From CAZIUL01 sp964542475 (GTDB lineage Bacteria > Planctomycetota > B15-G4 > CAYZWU01), in the NCBI GenBank assembly GCA_964542475.1, contig CAZIUL010000012.1, forward strand, positions 1 through 64,000: a stretch of 64,000 nt of DNA, read 5' to 3'. Within the stretch, counting starts at the first letter, position 1. Every line of letters starts with the position of its first letter. The notes beneath the pieces were generated by a model. It worked only from the letters and a program-made list of their open reading frames with translations. It searched no databases and was not told the origin of the DNA. The translations under genes and the position numbers were made by a program. Below, piece after piece: positions 62,583 through 64,000 of this stretch.

Positions 62583-64000
62583 TAGACACGCCCGCGCAGG
62601 CACACGGGAAAGGCGATGCGACCCCCTGGAAGGGAGCGCTTGCGGTGGCAGCGCTGTCGCTTGCGTTCCACTGGCTGTACTTTGACGAGGGCATAAAGAA
62701 CCTGGTGGACCTCGGGGTGGCGGCAGTGGATTCGGAGCGGGTTCTGGACGGGGAGCTCTTCGGCCGCGACTTCATCGCACCATACGGTCCGGGGCGTTAC
62801 TACGTAATCGCTGCCGCGTTCAGGATTTTCAGTCCGTGCATGACAGTGCTGTGCGCTGTTTTTCTCGTGCTGAGAGTGCTGGTGGATGCCGGCACATTCC
62901 TGGTTGCAAGGCGGATCATGTCCCTTCCAGCGGCAGCAGCCGCGGTCATGTGCGTGGCTGCTGCGCACGGCCCCGCGCACAAGGGGTTTCTCGCGGCAGG
63001 CGCTGTGCTCATGATGTTGGGAGCGATCCAGGCGATCACGCGGCCCACACGCGGGCGGGTCTTTCTATTCGGCGCTTGCGTGGGTTTTAGTGCGATGTTC
63101 CGGTATGACCTCGGCATCGTCGGTTTGGTCATGGCGTTGCCCATGCTTTTGCTTGCCGCTGAAAGCCCGGCAGAAGGAGCGACACCCGGAACAGCAGGAG
63201 CGGGGAGAATTGTCTCAAGGGCCTGCGCGCTTCTAGGAGGAGCCGCCCTTTTTTTCGCACCGGCTCTTTTCCTCATCCTGGCGGGAGACATGGCAAGGCT
63301 CGCCGCGTGCGAGCTCTCCAGGGCGGCCTTGCTGAAACACGCAGCAGCCTTTGGGCCGGGCCCTTTCGAATCGCTTTTCGCGTGGATTGACCCGGCTCAA
63401 GCCGCGCTTTCGCTCGTGCTCATGATTTCGTGCCCGATCACACTTGTCTGGCTCGCCCTGGCTCGGAACAAGCCGTCAGGGGAGCCGGGAAAAAAGGTGC
63501 GCCGCCTGATCACATTCACAGCAGCCCTTTCAGGGTTTGTGCTCCTGAGCCAGTACGCGATCGAGGCCAAGATAAACCGGCTTCTGCAGGTGGGGCCTCC
63601 GCTTTTCGTGTGCCTGTTCTATCTTACCCATTCGCTCGCAAAACGTTTTCTCCCCGGTAAAACGCGATGGGCTCCGGCCTGCGCAATGCTCGCCTTGACC
63701 GGGTGGTACGTGGCGGCGGAATCCGGGGGCGGATCGCAGGACTCGATCGCGGTGTTGAAGCACGAGCGGGTCCGCGTGGAAACCGAAAGAGGCTCCTTTA
63801 CCACGACACCTCGCATTGCCAAAGACATGCAAACCGTGGCAGCATGGGCTGACAGGTACATGCGGGACGGCACATTCTACGCATCATCAGGCGTTCCCCT
63901 GATGTACTTCGTAACCGGCCGGAAAAACCCTTCCCCTGTCACGGATTTTACATACATCCTGAGAAACGAGGATATGCAGCAGTGGGTGCTGAAATCGATC
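62579..64000 (+). CDS. GT-C-like polytopic membrane protein (runs off window)
   Basis: An open frame begins TTG at 62579, overlapping the sulfatase-like stop (ttga), with ggga upstream, and continues to the window end without a stop (474 residues). It has about nine membrane segments. A first loop reads DSERVLDGELFGRDFIAPYG, which has the acidic and aromatic pattern of GT39/PMT-type GT-C enzymes. Its amino end lacks a signal peptide, as expected. It lies in one operon with the sulfatase-like lipoprotein gene, which may act on a sugar or phospholipid substituent at the same cell-envelope side. Partial at the 3' end. Confidence 0.7.
   Translation, partial: MIDTPAQAHGKGDATPWKGALAVAALSLAFHWLYFDEGIKNLVDLGVAAVDSERVLDGELFGRDFIAPYGPGRYYVIAAAFRIFSPCMTVLCAVFLVLRVLVDAGTFLVARRIMSLPAAAAAVMCVAAAHGPAHKGFLAAGAVLMMLGAIQAITRPTRGRVFLFGACVGFSAMFRYDLGIVGLVMALPMLLLAAESPAEGATPGTAGAGRIVSRACALLGGAALFFAPALFLILAGDMARLAACELSRAALLKHAAAFGPGPFESLFAWIDPAQAALSLVLMISCPITLVWLALARNKPSGEPGKKVRRLITFTAALSGFVLLSQYAIEAKINRLLQVGPPLFVCLFYLTHSLAKRFLPGKTRWAPACAMLALTGWYVAAESGGGSQDSIAVLKHERVRVETERGSFTTTPRIAKDMQTVAAWADRYMRDGTFYASSGVPLMYFVTGRKNPSPVTDFTYILRNEDMQQWVLKSI

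Overview
The window looks like a scaffold of an uncultured Gram-negative bacterium with moderately high G+C. Evidence for an outer envelope and much export: several lipoprotein signals (MBL-fold protein, VWA protein, FG-GAP protein, DUF2891 protein, sulfatase-like protein), a TatA subunit, an AlgI/AlgJ-type acetylation pair, and two large gingipain-type (C25) exported proteases. The style of the exported proteins (C25 peptidases sharing a C-terminal domain, FG-GAP lipoprotein, VWA/HEAT proteins) recalls Planctomycetota-like or related lineages, but nothing here fixes the phylum. Two 100-N runs (35723-35822 and 58006-58105) show it is a draft scaffold.

Layout. (1) 103-19950 is a surface-glycan or glycolipid locus: polytopic GT-C glycosyltransferases, an SDR epimerase, a NodU/CmcH-type carbamoyltransferase, an LPG-synthase-type membrane protein, an alpha/beta hydrolase, two tandem radical SAM proteins, an asparagine-synthase-type amidotransferase, a GT4 glycosyltransferase, an AlgJ/X-like and an AlgI-like O-acetylation pair, an EamA transporter and another GT-C protein. 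(2) 19981-22033 is a visibly more G+C-rich pair: a sugar-nucleotide dehydrogenase homologue that has lost its catalytic residues, and a phytanoyl-CoA-dioxygenase-like protein. (3) 22183-36647 holds mostly exported proteins: an MBL-fold lipoprotein, a VWA/HEAT/degenerate-peptidase fusion, a radical SAM protein, a YfbK-like VWA lipoprotein, a truncated exported protein, a C25 protease, a GT-C/TPR protein and an FG-GAP lipoprotein. (4) 37076-53431 mixes housekeeping and signalling: monomeric isocitrate dehydrogenase, a second C25 protease, dapF, an N6-adenine methylase, a DUF2891 lipoprotein, a PP2C phosphatase with a Ser/Thr kinase, an orphan AmrS radical SAM enzyme, and a histidine kinase/response regulator pair. 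(5) 54104-64000 has a large HEAT-repeat protein, a DUF3352-like protein with a pseudopilin-like tail, TatA, a sulfatase-like lipoprotein and a GT-C membrane protein running off the end.

Non-coding structure is unusually rich. Family A is a twin-hairpin repeat at 1-62, 32848-33080, 39336-39485, 42969-42993 and, as an 87/88-bp tandem array, 53466-53846. Family B is a large inverted-repeat element (complete at 39563-39737; halves, fused-end short forms and fragments at 14079, 18308, 25845, 29338, 48573, 53908). One B copy truncates a gene and another supplies the start codon of the PP2C gene. The second N gap is flanked by an identical 55-mer, so it is probably an assembly artefact.

The least expected items are the degenerate dehydrogenase, the VWA/HEAT/pseudo-peptidase fusion, the domain shared by the two C25 proteases, the likely ATA start of the histidine kinase, and the family B element.
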